64,000 nucleotides of DNA from Methylobacterium oryzihabitans (GCF_004004555.2 NZ_SACP01000022.1:28422-92421); one strand, 5' to 3'; shown: positions 1 to 8,008, numbered from the stretch's first letter. Translations and numbers: made by a program. The notes: generated by a model not told the origin, from the sequence alone.

Positions 1-472
1 GCTCGCGCGCCGCCCAGCCGGGGAGCGCGGCCCGCACCTGCGCCTCGCTCTCGTAGAGTTCGAGGTTGCCGTCCCGGCGCAGGTGAGCGCCGAGATCCGC
101 GCCCGCCACCATCCGCTCCATCGCGGCGGCGGCGAGCCGCATCAGGCCGGCCTGCACGGTGAGGGAGCGGGCGTAGCGGTCGGGCAGGCTGGCGCGCCAG
201 AACCGCAGCAGCCACGGCGCGATCCGCGGCAGGTAGGCCGGCGGGATCGCCAGCGGCCCGAGGGGATCGAGCACCCAGCCCGGCGCCCGGCGCAGGATGC
301 CCGGCGAGGCCAGCGGCAGCACGTCGGAGAACGCGAAGGCGCCGGCATTGCCGAAGCTCGCCCCCTCGGCGATGCCGCCGCGCTCGATCAGGCGGACGGA
401 CATCCCTTCCGCCTGGAGGTGGAAGGCGCAGGCGAGGCCGACGATGCCCGCCCCGACGACCGCGACTTCCAT
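1..472 (-). CDS. FAD-dependent D-amino-acid dehydrogenase-like oxidoreductase (N-terminal part)
   Basis: Only the first 157 residues lie in the window; the rest runs off the left edge. The N-terminus carries the FAD dinucleotide-binding GAGIVG motif at residues 7-12, followed by a DadA-like stretch rich in Gly/Ala (FGNAGAFAFSD). The family oxidises D-amino acids or imino acids at the cytoplasmic membrane. It is the last visible gene of a minus-strand operon with a DapA-family lyase and a Liv-type transporter. In hydroxyproline-degrading bacteria a DadA-like D-hydroxyproline dehydrogenase lies next to a DapA-family deaminase, so that role is inferred. The substrate cannot be read from this fragment. 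Confidence 0.8.
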   Translation of the reverse strand, partial: MEVAVVGAGIVGLACAFHLQAEGMSVRLIERGGIAEGASFGNAGAFAFSDVLPLASPGILRRAPGWVLDPLGPLAIPPAYLPRIAPWLLRFWRASLPDRYARSLTVQAGLMRLAAAAMERMVAGADLGAHLRRDGNLELYESEAQVRAALPGWAARE

Positions 473-485
473 GGCGTGTCTCCGC

Positions 486-1382
486 TTACGCGGCCAGCTT
501 CAGGGCCGGGCGGCGCTCCAGGGCGCGGCGCACGATCGCCTCGACCTCGGCCCGGCGGGCGCCGGCCAGCGGGCGGCGCGGGGCCCGGACGTGCTCGGTC
601 GATCCGATGGCCAGCGCCTCCGCGAGCTTGATGTTCTGGACCAGGAAGGTCGAGACGTCGAGGTCGAGCAGCGGCCGGAACCAGCGGTAGATCTCCAGCG
701 CCTCGGCGGCGCGGCCCTGCTTGAGCAGGCGGTGGATCGCCACCGTCTCGGCCGGGAAGGCGACGACGAGGCCGGCGACCCAGCCGACCGCGCCGACGCT
801 CAGCGCCTCGAAGGCGAGGTTGTCGACGCCGGTCAGCACCGCGTAGCGGTCGCCGAGATGGTTGATGATCTCGGTGGTGCGGCGGATGTCGTCGGAGGAT
901 TCCTTGATCGCGACGAAGCGCGCGTCGGAGGCGAGTTCCTCCATGATGCGCGGCGTCACGTCGACCCGGTAGGCGACGCGGTTGGAGTAGATCATCACCG
1001 GCAGGTCGCCGGCGGCGGCCACCGCCCGCAGGGTCGCGACGGTCTCGGCCTCGTCGGTGTGGTAGATCGGGCTCGGCACCACCATCAGGCCCGAGGCCCC
1101 GGCCTTGGCGGCCTTGGCGGCGAGCGCGCAGGCCTCGCGGGTGCCGGCCTCCGAGACCGTCATCAGCACCGGCTTGCCCTTGGCCGCCGATTGCGCGGTC
1201 TTGAGCACCGCCAGCCGCTCGTCCTGCGACAGCATCGGGCCCTCGCCCAGCGAGCCGCAGACGATGAGACCGTCGCAGCCGGCCTCCATCTGGAGCGCGA
1301 AGCAGCGCTCCATCTCGGCGTGGTCGAGTTCGCCGTCGGGGGTGAACTTGGTCGTGACGGCCGGAATGACACCGTTCCACAT
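486..1382 (-). CDS. DapA/DHDPS-family aldolase-lyase, candidate pyrroline-4-hydroxy-2-carboxylate deaminase
   Basis: 298 residues, the usual length of the dihydrodipicolinate synthase family, which forms a (beta/alpha)8 barrel and works through a Schiff-base lysine. The lysine is K160 in FVAIKESS and the proton-relay tyrosine is Y132 in IYSN. The substrate loop reads GSLGEGPMLSQDE instead of the GTTGES of true DapA. That, with the catabolic operon, argues against lysine biosynthesis. The ATG at 1382 opens with MWNGVIPAVTTKF, a family-typical start. It sits 13 bp upstream of the FAD dehydrogenase and downstream of livM. The pairing with a DadA-like enzyme and a GntR regulator suggests the hydroxyproline pathway deaminase; other 2-keto-acid lyases remain possible. 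Confidence 0.75.
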   Translation of the reverse strand: MWNGVIPAVTTKFTPDGELDHAEMERCFALQMEAGCDGLIVCGSLGEGPMLSQDERLAVLKTAQSAAKGKPVLMTVSEAGTREACALAAKAAKAGASGLMVVPSPIYHTDEAETVATLRAVAAAGDLPVMIYSNRVAYRVDVTPRIMEELASDARFVAIKESSDDIRRTTEIINHLGDRYAVLTGVDNLAFEALSVGAVGWVAGLVVAFPAETVAIHRLLKQGRAAEALEIYRWFRPLLDLDVSTFLVQNIKLAEALAIGSTEHVRAPRRPLAGARRAEVEAIVRRALERRPALKLAA

Positions 1383-1462
1383 GGTCTTTGATCCTCGAAA
1401 GGGAGTGGCCGAAGGAAGAGAGGGGCGCCGCGCGCATCGGCCCTGCGCGGCGGCGGAAACGC

Positions 1463-2452
1463 TCAGGCGACCTTGGCGACCACCGGCGGCTCGCGGGCCG
1501 GCAGCGGGCGCGCCCGCTCGGCCCGGCGGCGGCGCCAGTGCAGGAACTCGCCGACGAGGCCGCGGCGGAAGAACGACACGCAGACGATGAAGATCAGCCC
1601 GATCACCACCGTCACGAGGTCGCCGATCGTCGCGAGGTAGTTCTGCAACCCGACCACCAGGGCGGCGCCGACCAGCGGCCCGAGCAGGGTGCCGACGCCG
1701 CCGAGCAGCGTCATCAGCACCACCTCGGTCGAGGTGTGCAGCGAGACGTCGTTGAGCGAGACGAGCCCGAACACCAGCGCCTTGAGCGCGCCGGCATAGC
1801 CCGCCACCGCCGCCGACAGCACGAAGGCGAGGAGCTGGAAGCGGCCGGCATCGTAGCCGAGCGAGGTCGCCCGTGCCTCGTTGTCGCGGACCGCCTGGAG
1901 GATCTGGCCGAACGGCGAGTGCACGACCCGCTCGACGAACAGGAAGCCGGCGCAGAACAGCGCCAGGGCGACGTAGTACATCACCGTGTCGGAGGCGAGG
2001 TCGAGGCCGAGCAGCGAGCCGCGCGGGATGCCCTGGAGCCCGTCCTCGCCGCCGGTCCAGCGGAACTGCACCGCCAGGAAGTAGACGATCTGCGACAGCG
2101 CCAGCGTGATCATCGCGAAGTAGATGCCGCGGCGCCGGATCGCGAGGCCGCCGATGGCGAAGCCGACCAGCGCCGCCGCCGCGACGCCGGCCGCGAAGGC
2201 CGCCGGCACCCCGAGGGGATGGGCGCCGAACCGGATCATCAGCGCCCCGGTGACGTAGCCGGCGGTACCCAGGAAGGCGGCGTGGGCGAAGGAGACCAGC
2301 CCGGTGAAGCCGAGCAGCAGGTTGAAGGCGCAGGCGAACAGCCCGTAGCACATCACCTTCATGACGAAGATCGGGTAGATCAGCCCCGGCACGAACGGCA
2401 CCACCAGGGCGGCGAGGACCAGCGCGGCGAAGATCTTCTGGGTCGAGGTCAT
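1463..2452 (-). CDS. livM: Branched-chain amino acid-type ABC transporter permease LivM
   Basis: 329 residues with about eight to ten hydrophobic segments. It carries the LivM hallmarks GLVSFAHAAFLG near the N-terminus and FGQILQAVRDNEARATSLGY in the cytoplasmic loop. The protein forms the membrane channel with LivH of an ABC importer for amino acids or related compounds. The chosen ATG at 2452 gives MTSTQKIFAAL; an in-frame GTG at 2464 would overlap the livH stop. The C-terminus has an Arg-rich tail. It lies directly downstream of livH and upstream of the DapA-family gene in the same minus-strand operon. Confidence 0.9.
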   Translation of the reverse strand: MTSTQKIFAALVLAALVVPFVPGLIYPIFVMKVMCYGLFACAFNLLLGFTGLVSFAHAAFLGTAGYVTGALMIRFGAHPLGVPAAFAAGVAAAALVGFAIGGLAIRRRGIYFAMITLALSQIVYFLAVQFRWTGGEDGLQGIPRGSLLGLDLASDTVMYYVALALFCAGFLFVERVVHSPFGQILQAVRDNEARATSLGYDAGRFQLLAFVLSAAVAGYAGALKALVFGLVSLNDVSLHTSTEVVLMTLLGGVGTLLGPLVGAALVVGLQNYLATIGDLVTVVIGLIFIVCVSFFRRGLVGEFLHWRRRRAERARPLPAREPPVVAKVA

Positions 2453-2460
2453 CGGGTGCC

Positions 2461-3366
2461 TCACGCTTCGCGTCCGAACAGGCCCGCGGGGCGCACCAGC
2501 AGGGCGAGCGCCATGATGACGAACACCACGACGGTGGACGCCTCCGGGTAGACCACCTTGGTCAGGCCCTCGATCAGCCCGAGGCCGAGCCCGGTCACCA
2601 TCGCGCCGAGGATCGAGCCGAGGCCGCCGATCACCACCACGGCGAACACGATGTTGAGCAGGCTGCCGCCCATCAGCGGCGTCACCTGCATGATCGGGGC
2701 GGCCAGCACCCCGGCGATGCCGGCGAGCGCCACCCCGAAGCCGTAGGTCAGGGTGATCATCACCGGCACGTTGATGCCGAAGGCCTGGAGCAGGCGCGGG
2801 TTCTCGGTGCCGGCGCGGAGATAGGCGCCGAGCTTGGTGCGCTCGAACAGGTACCAGGTGGCGAAGCAGATCAGCAGCGAGGCGACGACCACGAAGACGC
2901 GGTACTTCGGCAGCAGCATGAAGCCGACATCGACCGGGCCCTGGAGGATCTCCGGCGGCTCGTAGCCCTGGCCCGACACGCCGAAGAAATACCGGAACCC
3001 GCCCTCCATCACGAGGGCGACGCCGAAGGTGAGCAGCAGGCCGTAGAGGTGGTCGAGATGGTAGAGCCGGCGCAGCAGGGTGCGCTCGATCGCCATGCCG
3101 AACACCGCGACGAGGGCCGGCGCCAGCACCAGGGCGAGCCAGAAATTGACCTGGAGGTCGGGCTGGCCGAGCCAGGGGCCGACCTGGGTCAGCCCGATCC
3201 AGGCCAGGAACGCCGCCATCATGAACTGCGCCCCGTGGGTGAAGTTGATGATGTTCAGGAGCCCGAAGATGATCGCGAGGCCCATGCTGAGCATCGCGTA
3301 GAAGCAGCCGCCGATGAGCCCGACGGTGAGCTGGGCCATGAAGGCCTGGAGGGTGATGTCGGACAT
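2461..3366 (-). CDS. livH: Branched-chain amino acid-type ABC transporter permease LivH
   Basis: 301 residues with the LivH signature GLLNIINFTHGAQFMMAAF after the first membrane segments, and a C-terminal VRPAGLFGREA that is typical of the family. It forms the second channel subunit of the importer. The ATG at 3366 (MSDITLQAFMAQ) is preferred: a much longer open frame upstream is low-complexity and corresponds to an intergenic inverted repeat. It is followed by livM after a few bases, suggesting translational coupling. Confidence 0.9.
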   Translation of the reverse strand: MSDITLQAFMAQLTVGLIGGCFYAMLSMGLAIIFGLLNIINFTHGAQFMMAAFLAWIGLTQVGPWLGQPDLQVNFWLALVLAPALVAVFGMAIERTLLRRLYHLDHLYGLLLTFGVALVMEGGFRYFFGVSGQGYEPPEILQGPVDVGFMLLPKYRVFVVVASLLICFATWYLFERTKLGAYLRAGTENPRLLQAFGINVPVMITLTYGFGVALAGIAGVLAAPIMQVTPLMGGSLLNIVFAVVVIGGLGSILGAMVTGLGLGLIEGLTKVVYPEASTVVVFVIMALALLVRPAGLFGREA

Positions 3367-3394
3367 GGGGACCGGCGGGTGGGAGGATCGGGTT

Positions 3395-3573
3395 GTCCCT
3401 CCCCCCTCTGCGGGGGAGGGTGGCCCGGCCGGCAGGCCGGGTCGGGAGAGGGGAGCGCGACGGCTCAGAACGTGGCGCCCTTCATCAAGGCTCAGCCCCT
3501 TCCGGAAGCGGCGTCCCCTCTCCCGGCTCACTGCGTTCGCCACCCTCCCCCGCGGAGGGGGGAGGGGCAGGAC
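3395..3573. repeat. GC-rich inverted-repeat element between livK and livH
   Basis: The left arm (about 3395-3454) and right arm (about 3514-3573) are near-complementary. GTCCCTCCCCCCTCTGCGGG at the left matches the reverse complement of the right end, and GGGAGAGGGGA closes the inner side. The element could fold into a long imperfect hairpin in the mRNA between the binding-protein gene and the permease genes. Two related elements occur at 12815-13013 and 29095-29262. No protein-coding signal is convincing here. It may stabilise the upstream livK message or limit read-through into livH. Confidence 0.7.
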
Positions 3574-3580
3574 CGTCGCC

Positions 3581-4798
3581 TCACCCCTTCGCGTTCAGCG
3601 GGCAGGCGTCGCTCGGCTTCGGATAGACGTCGTCGCCCTTCAGCACCGCCCGGACGTCATAGAAGTCCCAGTCGCGCTTCGATTCCGCCGGCTTCTTGAC
3701 CTGGAGCAGCAGCAGGTCGTGGACGAGCGCCCCGTCGGCGCGGAGCCTGCCGTTGCGGATCACCGCGTCGTCGATCGTCATGGTGCGCAGCGTCGCCATC
3801 ACCGCGCCGGCCTCGTCGGTGCCGGCGGCTTGAATCGCCTTGAGGTAGTTCAGCGCCGCCGAGTAGACCGCCGCCTGCGAGGCGCTCGGCATCCGCTTCA
3901 TCTTGGCGAAGTATTTCTCCGCAAAGGCGCGCGAGCGGTCGTCGTAATCCCAGTAGAACGCTTCCGTCAGGTACATGTCCTGAGCCTTCGCCAGCCCGAG
4001 GCTCTTGACGTCGGTGATGTAGGTGAGCAGCGGCGCGATCACCTGCTTGTCGGAGCGGCCGATGCCGTACTCGGCCGCCTGCTTGACCGCGTTGATGGTG
4101 TCGTTGCCGGCATTCGCCAGGGCGATCACCTGGGCACCGCTGGCCTGGGCCTTGAGCATGAACGACGAGAAGTCGCCGCCGGGGAACGGATGGCGCGAGA
4201 CGCCCAGCACCTTGCCGCCCTCGGCCTCGACCACCGCCGAGGCGTCCTTCTCCAGCGAGTGGCCGAAGGTGTAGTCGGCGGTGACGAAGTACCAGCTCTT
4301 CCTGCCGGCCTTGAGCAGCGCCTTGGCGGTGCCGGCGGCGAGCGCGTAGGTGTTGACCATCCATTGCGCGTTCAGCGGCGAGCACTTGTCGGTGATCGCC
4401 GCCATAGCGACGCCGGCCGAGAGCATCGTCACCCGGTTCTTCTGCTTGGCGATCTCCATCACGGCGAGGGCCGTCGAGGAGGTCGGGAAGTCGGCGATCA
4501 TGTCGACCTTGCCCTGGTCGAACCACTCGCGGGCGAGGTTCGCCGCGATGTCGGGCTTGTTCTGGTGGTCGGCGGCGACCAGCTCGACCGGTGCGCCCAG
4601 CACCTTGCCGCCCATCTCGTCGATGGCGATCTGCGCCGCCACCGCCGAGCCGCGGCCGGTGAAGTCGGAATAGATGCCCGACAGGTCGTTGAGGATGCCG
4701 ATCCTGACGACCCCGTCGCTGACCTTGTCGGCGGCGGACGCCGCCGACGCCAGCGCGAGCGACAGCCCGAGCGCACACCCGATGACACGCGACCGCAT
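3581..4798 (-). CDS. livK: ABC transporter periplasmic substrate-binding protein (LivK-type)
   Basis: 405 residues. An N-terminal signal peptide (MRSRVIGCALGLSLALASAA, cleavage near ASA-ADK) precedes a type I periplasmic-binding fold that starts VVRIGILNDLSGIYSDFTGR. The protein should capture the substrate in the periplasm and deliver it to LivHM. The ATG at 4798 is preceded by a clear GGAGG ribosome-binding site about 8 bases upstream. The gene order livG-livF-livK-livH-livM is unusual because the binding protein lies between the ATPase and permease genes. Ligand specificity cannot be read; the operon enzymes suggest an imino or D-type amino acid. Confidence 0.9.
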   Translation of the reverse strand: MRSRVIGCALGLSLALASAASAADKVSDGVVRIGILNDLSGIYSDFTGRGSAVAAQIAIDEMGGKVLGAPVELVAADHQNKPDIAANLAREWFDQGKVDMIADFPTSSTALAVMEIAKQKNRVTMLSAGVAMAAITDKCSPLNAQWMVNTYALAAGTAKALLKAGRKSWYFVTADYTFGHSLEKDASAVVEAEGGKVLGVSRHPFPGGDFSSFMLKAQASGAQVIALANAGNDTINAVKQAAEYGIGRSDKQVIAPLLTYITDVKSLGLAKAQDMYLTEAFYWDYDDRSRAFAEKYFAKMKRMPSASQAAVYSAALNYLKAIQAAGTDEAGAVMATLRTMTIDDAVIRNGRLRADGALVHDLLLLQVKKPAESKRDWDFYDVRAVLKGDDVYPKPSDACPLNAKG

Positions 4799-4870
4799 GA
4801 CTTCGCCTCCGATTGGGACAGGACCGAGAGAACGCAACGTCAGGCGCAGGCCATGGCCCGCGCAACACCG

Positions 4871-5581
4871 TCAGACGCCGAGCAGGCGGCCGACCTCCTC
4901 TTCCCGCTCGGCCAGATCCGCGGCGGGAATTTCCAGCGCGACCCGGCCGTGCTCGACGACGTAGTGCCGGTCGGCGAGGTGGCGGGCGAAGTGGAAGTTC
5001 TGCTCGACCAGCACGATGGTGAAGCCGCGGCTCTTGAGCAGGGACACGGCGCGGCCGAGCGCCTCGACGATGACCGGCGCCAGTCCCTCGGTGATCTCGT
5101 CGAGGAGCAGGATGCGGGCGCCGGTGGTGAGGATGCGGCCCATCGCCAGCATCTGCTGCTCGCCGCCCGAGAGCCGGCCGCCGTAGCTGTCGGCCCGCTC
5201 GGCGAGGTTGGGGAACATCGCCAGCACTTCCGACAGCGGCATGCCGTCGCCGCCGAGGCGCGGCAGCAGGGTCAGGTTCTCGTGCGTGGTCAGCGACTTG
5301 TAGACGCCGCGCTCCTCCGGGCAGTAGCCGAGCCCGAGCCGAGCGATGCGATGGGGCGGCAGCCGGATCACCTCCTGGCCGCGCACCCGCACCGAGCCGG
5401 CGCGGCGGTCGGTGAGGCCGAGGATCGCCCGAAGGGTGGAGGTGCGCCCGGCGCCGTTGCGGCCGATCAGGGTGACGCACTCGCCCTCGCGCACCGCGAG
5501 GTCGATCCCGTGCAGGACGTGGCTCTCGCCGTACCAGGCCTCCAGCCCGCGGGTTTCGAGGACGACCGGGCGCTCAGCCAT
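4871..5581 (-). CDS. livF: ABC transporter ATP-binding protein LivF with Walker A Lys replaced by Arg
   Basis: 236 residues, usual for LivF. The signature LSGGEQQM and Walker B ILLLDEITEG are intact. The Walker A loop reads GRNGAGRTS: residue 46, normally the lysine that contacts ATP phosphates, is arginine (codon CGC on the minus strand, plus positions 5444-5446). The livG stop overlaps this start by a few bases. Some LivF-like proteins are known to carry GRT in this loop, so this may be a subfamily trait and not a defect. As half of a LivG/LivF pair it may bind ATP weakly while LivG hydrolyses. Confidence 0.9.
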   Translation of the reverse strand: MAERPVVLETRGLEAWYGESHVLHGIDLAVREGECVTLIGRNGAGRTSTLRAILGLTDRRAGSVRVRGQEVIRLPPHRIARLGLGYCPEERGVYKSLTTHENLTLLPRLGGDGMPLSEVLAMFPNLAERADSYGGRLSGGEQQMLAMGRILTTGARILLLDEITEGLAPVIVEALGRAVSLLKSRGFTIVLVEQNFHFARHLADRHYVVEHGRVALEIPAADLAEREEEVGRLLGV

Positions 5582-6341
5582 GAGTCCCCCCGAGATGACC
5601 GCCCCCGAGATAGGCGGCGCGCACCGCCGGATCGCGCGAGACCTCGGCGTAGGAGCCCTCGGCCAGGATCTCGCCGCGCTGGAGCACCGTGATCGTGTCG
5701 CACAGGTCGGCCACCACCGACATGTTGTGCTCGACCATCAGGATCGTGCGGCCCTCCGCGATCCGGCGGATCAGCCGCTTGATCCGGTCGACGTCGTCGA
5801 TCGCCATGCCCTGCGTCGGCTCGTCGAGGAGCAGCAGCGGCGGGTCGAGGGCGAGCGTCGTGGCGATCTCCAGCGTCCGCTTGCGGCCGTAGGACAGGTC
5901 GGCGGCTTGGGCCTCCGCCGCCTCGGCGAGGCCGACATCGGCGAGCAGCCGCATCGCCTCGTCGTCGAGGACGGCGAGCGAGCGCGACGATTGCCAGAAC
6001 CGGTACTGGGTGCCGAGCCGCCGTTGCAGCGCGACCCGCACGTTGTCGCGCACGCTCATGTGCGGGAAGGTCGCCGAGATCTGGAACGAGCGCACGATGC
6101 CGCGCCGGGCGATCGCCGCCGAAGACTCGGCCGTGATGTCGGCCCCCTCGTACAGGATCCGCCCGCCGGTCGGCTTGTGGACCTTGGTCAGCAGGTTGAA
6201 GAACGTCGTCTTGCCGGCGCCGTTCGGCCCGATCAGCGCGTGGATGGCGTGGCGGCGGACCGCGAGGTCGACGTCGCGCACGGCGGTGAAGCCGCCGAAC
6301 GCCTTCGTCAGTCCCCTCGTCTCCAGCGCGTGTGCCGCCAC
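5574..6341 (-). CDS. livG: ABC transporter ATP-binding protein LivG
   Basis: 255 residues. Walker A is GPNGAGKTT, Walker B LLLLDEPTQG, and the switch histidine lies in MVEHNM. The ABC signature is LSYGRKR, the relaxed form common in LivG. It is the first gene of the minus-strand operon and its end overlaps livF. The upstream region carries a palindromic site (6372-6388) resembling one in front of the GntR gene, so induction by release of that regulator is likely. Confidence 0.9.
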   Translation of the reverse strand: MAAHALETRGLTKAFGGFTAVRDVDLAVRRHAIHALIGPNGAGKTTFFNLLTKVHKPTGGRILYEGADITAESSAAIARRGIVRSFQISATFPHMSVRDNVRVALQRRLGTQYRFWQSSRSLAVLDDEAMRLLADVGLAEAAEAQAADLSYGRKRTLEIATTLALDPPLLLLDEPTQGMAIDDVDRIKRLIRRIAEGRTILMVEHNMSVVADLCDTITVLQRGEILAEGSYAEVSRDPAVRAAYLGGGHLGGTHG

Positions 6342-6371
6342 GGTCCCGCCTCTAGTCTGCGGCTCCGTAGA

Positions 6372-6388
6372 TTGTATAAAATATTCCG
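6372..6388. promoter_or_regulatory. Putative GntR operator in front of the livG operon
   Basis: The 17-mer TTGTATAAAATATTCCG lies 31 bp upstream of livG. It matches 13 of 17 positions of the reverse complement of the perfect palindrome at 7419-7435 upstream of the GntR gene. It is one of the few AT-rich runs in this region. The match links regulator and operon, but binding is inferred. Confidence 0.6.
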
Positions 6389-6465
6389 AGTGTCAATCGG
6401 GGATGGCGAGGGCGCGGGCCGCGCTCGGTAACCCTTCGGTGACGGATCGCGCCCAGCCTCGCGGG

Positions 6466-6654
6466 ATGTCCTCGCTTGCCGCCGCCGCCACCCAGATGAT
6501 GGCCTCCGCCGTCAACCAGCAGGTCGGCACCGCCGTCCTGCGCCAGCAATTCGCGTCGCAGCGCGCGGTGGCCGACCTCGTCGCCCAGACCGCGGCCTCG
6601 GCCGCGCCGCCGGCCCCGGCCGGCCAGGGGCAGGTCGTCGACCGCCGGGTGTGA
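6466..6654 (+). CDS. Small YjfB-like putative motility protein
   Basis: 62 residues beginning MSSLAAAATQMMASAVNQQ and ending GQGQVVDRRV. The pattern of an Ala/Ser-rich start, a central QQVGTAVLRQQ helix and a short polar tail resembles the YjfB putative motility family (short cytoplasmic helical proteins of unknown mechanism). The ATG at 6466 has only a weak ribosome-binding site (GCGGG), and in-frame upstream starts exist. It lies between the divergent livG promoter and the convergent GntR gene, so it is probably independent of the transporter. It could be mis-called because it is short. Confidence 0.5.
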   Translation: MSSLAAAATQMMASAVNQQVGTAVLRQQFASQRAVADLVAQTAASAAPPAPAGQGQVVDRRV

Positions 6655-6673
6655 GCGGCCGACCGCCGCCGGC

Positions 6674-7372
6674 TCACGCCGTCGCGGCGGCCGACTGGCG
6701 GTAGATCGCGATCAGCGAGCGGCCGGCATGCTCGACGTGGCCGCGCAGCAGCGCCGCGGCGGCGGGGATGTCGCCGGCCTCGCACAGGTCGAGGATCGTG
6801 GTGTGCTCCCGGTCGGCCCGGGCGACGTCGCCGCTGACCGAGAGCTGGAGCCGGGTCGGGCGGTCGCAATCCTGGAGCAGGGCCGAGACGATCGACAGCG
6901 AACGGGGCCGGCCGGCATGGCGCAGCAGGCCGAGATGGAAGCGGCGGTTCAGCTCGCCCCACTGGTCGACCTGTCCCGCCGCCAGGGCGGCGCTGTACTC
7001 GTCGCGGATGCCGCGCAGGTCGCGGTAATCCGCCGGCGTGAAGTGCTGCGCCGACGCGGCCAGGAGTTGCGGCTCCAGGTCGACCCGGAGCCGAAAGACG
7101 TCCTCGATCTCCTCGACCGACAGGCCGGCGACGACCGCGCCCTTGTGGGGGACGATCCGCACCAGGCCGGCGGCGTCGAGTTGCAGCAGCGCCTCCCGCA
7201 CCGGGATCCGGCTGATGCCGAACTCCTCCGCCAGGGCGTCCTGGCGCAACTGGGTGCCGGGCGCGGCCTCGCCCGAGAGGATCCGCTGGCGCAGGGCGTC
7301 CGCCACGGCCGCCGCCATGGTCTTGTGGCGCAGGCCGCCTCGGGCGGTGGTGGGTTGGGCGGCAGGAGGCAT
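6674..7372 (-). CDS. GntR-family transcriptional regulator, FCD subfamily
   Basis: 232 residues. A winged helix-turn-helix at about 20-80 (LAEEFGISRIPVREALLQL) is followed by an FCD ligand domain at about 90-215. The acidic and three histidine positions expected of the metal-binding FCD pocket are visible (DLEPQ, NRRFH, REH, GHVEH). This class usually represses catabolic operons until an acid or amino-acid metabolite binds. A perfect palindrome at 7419-7435 upstream and a related site before livG suggest that it controls itself and the liv/dehydrogenase operon. Confidence 0.9.
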   Translation of the reverse strand: MPPAAQPTTARGGLRHKTMAAAVADALRQRILSGEAAPGTQLRQDALAEEFGISRIPVREALLQLDAAGLVRIVPHKGAVVAGLSVEEIEDVFRLRVDLEPQLLAASAQHFTPADYRDLRGIRDEYSAALAAGQVDQWGELNRRFHLGLLRHAGRPRSLSIVSALLQDCDRPTRLQLSVSGDVARADREHTTILDLCEAGDIPAAAALLRGHVEHAGRSLIAIYRQSAAATA

Positions 7373-7418
7373 GGCACGGGTCTCGACGCCCCGCCCGCAG
7401 GACCGGCGGAGGTTCGAT

Positions 7419-7435
7419 CCGTATATTTTATACGG
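7419..7435. promoter_or_regulatory. Perfect palindromic operator upstream of the GntR gene
   Basis: CCGTATATTTTATACGG has 7-base arms (CCGTATA/TATACGG) around TTT, 46 bp upstream of the GntR start. It stands out in the GC-rich background. A 13/17 match lies before livG. Auto-regulation is inferred from position. Confidence 0.65.
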
Positions 7436-7480
7436 TGAAGGAGTGGCAAGCGGTCGTCCCCGTGGGACGGCCGCGCCGCC

Positions 7481-7945
7481 TCAGCTGGCCGGCTTGCCCA
7501 GCACCTTGAGCGGATCGGTGCGCTGGCTCGGGTCGGGCTCGCGGGTCATCCGGCTGCCCTCCTGGCCGGCTCCGCGGCCGACGCTGCCGGTCGTGGCCGG
7601 GCCGCCGGGGCCGGCGGTGGCGCCGTTGGACGGGCTGGTCGTCGGCACGCTGCCGCTGGCGAGTTCGAGGCAGGTCAGCGTCTCGACGTAGCTCGGGAAG
7701 CCGCCGGCCTGCGACTGGCCCGAGCATTGCCGCTTGGCTGCGGCCGAGAAGTCGCCCCAGCGCTTGCGCAGCTCGTCGCCGGCGGAGCGCTCGGAGCGCA
7801 GGCAGCCGTCGCTGCTGGCGTCCTGGCTGACCGAGGTCCGGCCGGCGGAGTTGCAGGTGCCCTCGATGTCGAGCTTCGGCGGGCCGTCGGCGGCGGCGAG
7901 GACGAGATGCGCCCCGAAGAGCGCGAGGGGCAGGGCGGCAGGCAT
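7481..7945 (-). CDS. Small exported protein of unknown function, Cys-containing
   Basis: 154 residues: a short signal peptide (MPAALPLALFGAHLVLAAA), then a domain with cysteines in GTC, DGCL, RQC and LTC that could form two disulfides, then a Gly/Pro/Thr-rich low-complexity tail. It resembles conserved hypothetical periplasmic proteins of Rhizobiales that begin KLDIEGTC. No enzyme motif is visible. A structured repeat (8009-8214) begins 63 bp upstream of its start. It reads away from the GntR promoter, so it is a separate unit. Confidence 0.7.
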   Translation of the reverse strand: MPAALPLALFGAHLVLAAADGPPKLDIEGTCNSAGRTSVSQDASSDGCLRSERSAGDELRKRWGDFSAAAKRQCSGQSQAGGFPSYVETLTCLELASGSVPTTSPSNGATAGPGGPATTGSVGRGAGQEGSRMTREPDPSQRTDPLKVLGKPAS

Positions 7946-8008
7946 GGTCGGGTCCTGGGGCAGGGCGGCTTTGCCGTACCGACGCGCGGGACCGGCCGCC
8001 GGTTCCCC

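Noticed and set aside
486..1382. Assignment as dapA for lysine biosynthesis
   Set aside because: The GSLGEG loop and the catabolic operon with dehydrogenase, GntR and transporter do not fit a biosynthetic DapA.
3314..5692. Long plus-strand frame opposite livK, livF and livH
   Set aside because: Composition is Arg/Gly/Asp-rich without domains, and the opposite strand encodes well-recognised transporter subunits.
7481..7945. Homology between the two small exported proteins next to repeats (7481-7945 and 59684-60166)
   Set aside because: Both have a GTC near the mature start and few Cys, but the remaining sequence and Cys spacing do not align.
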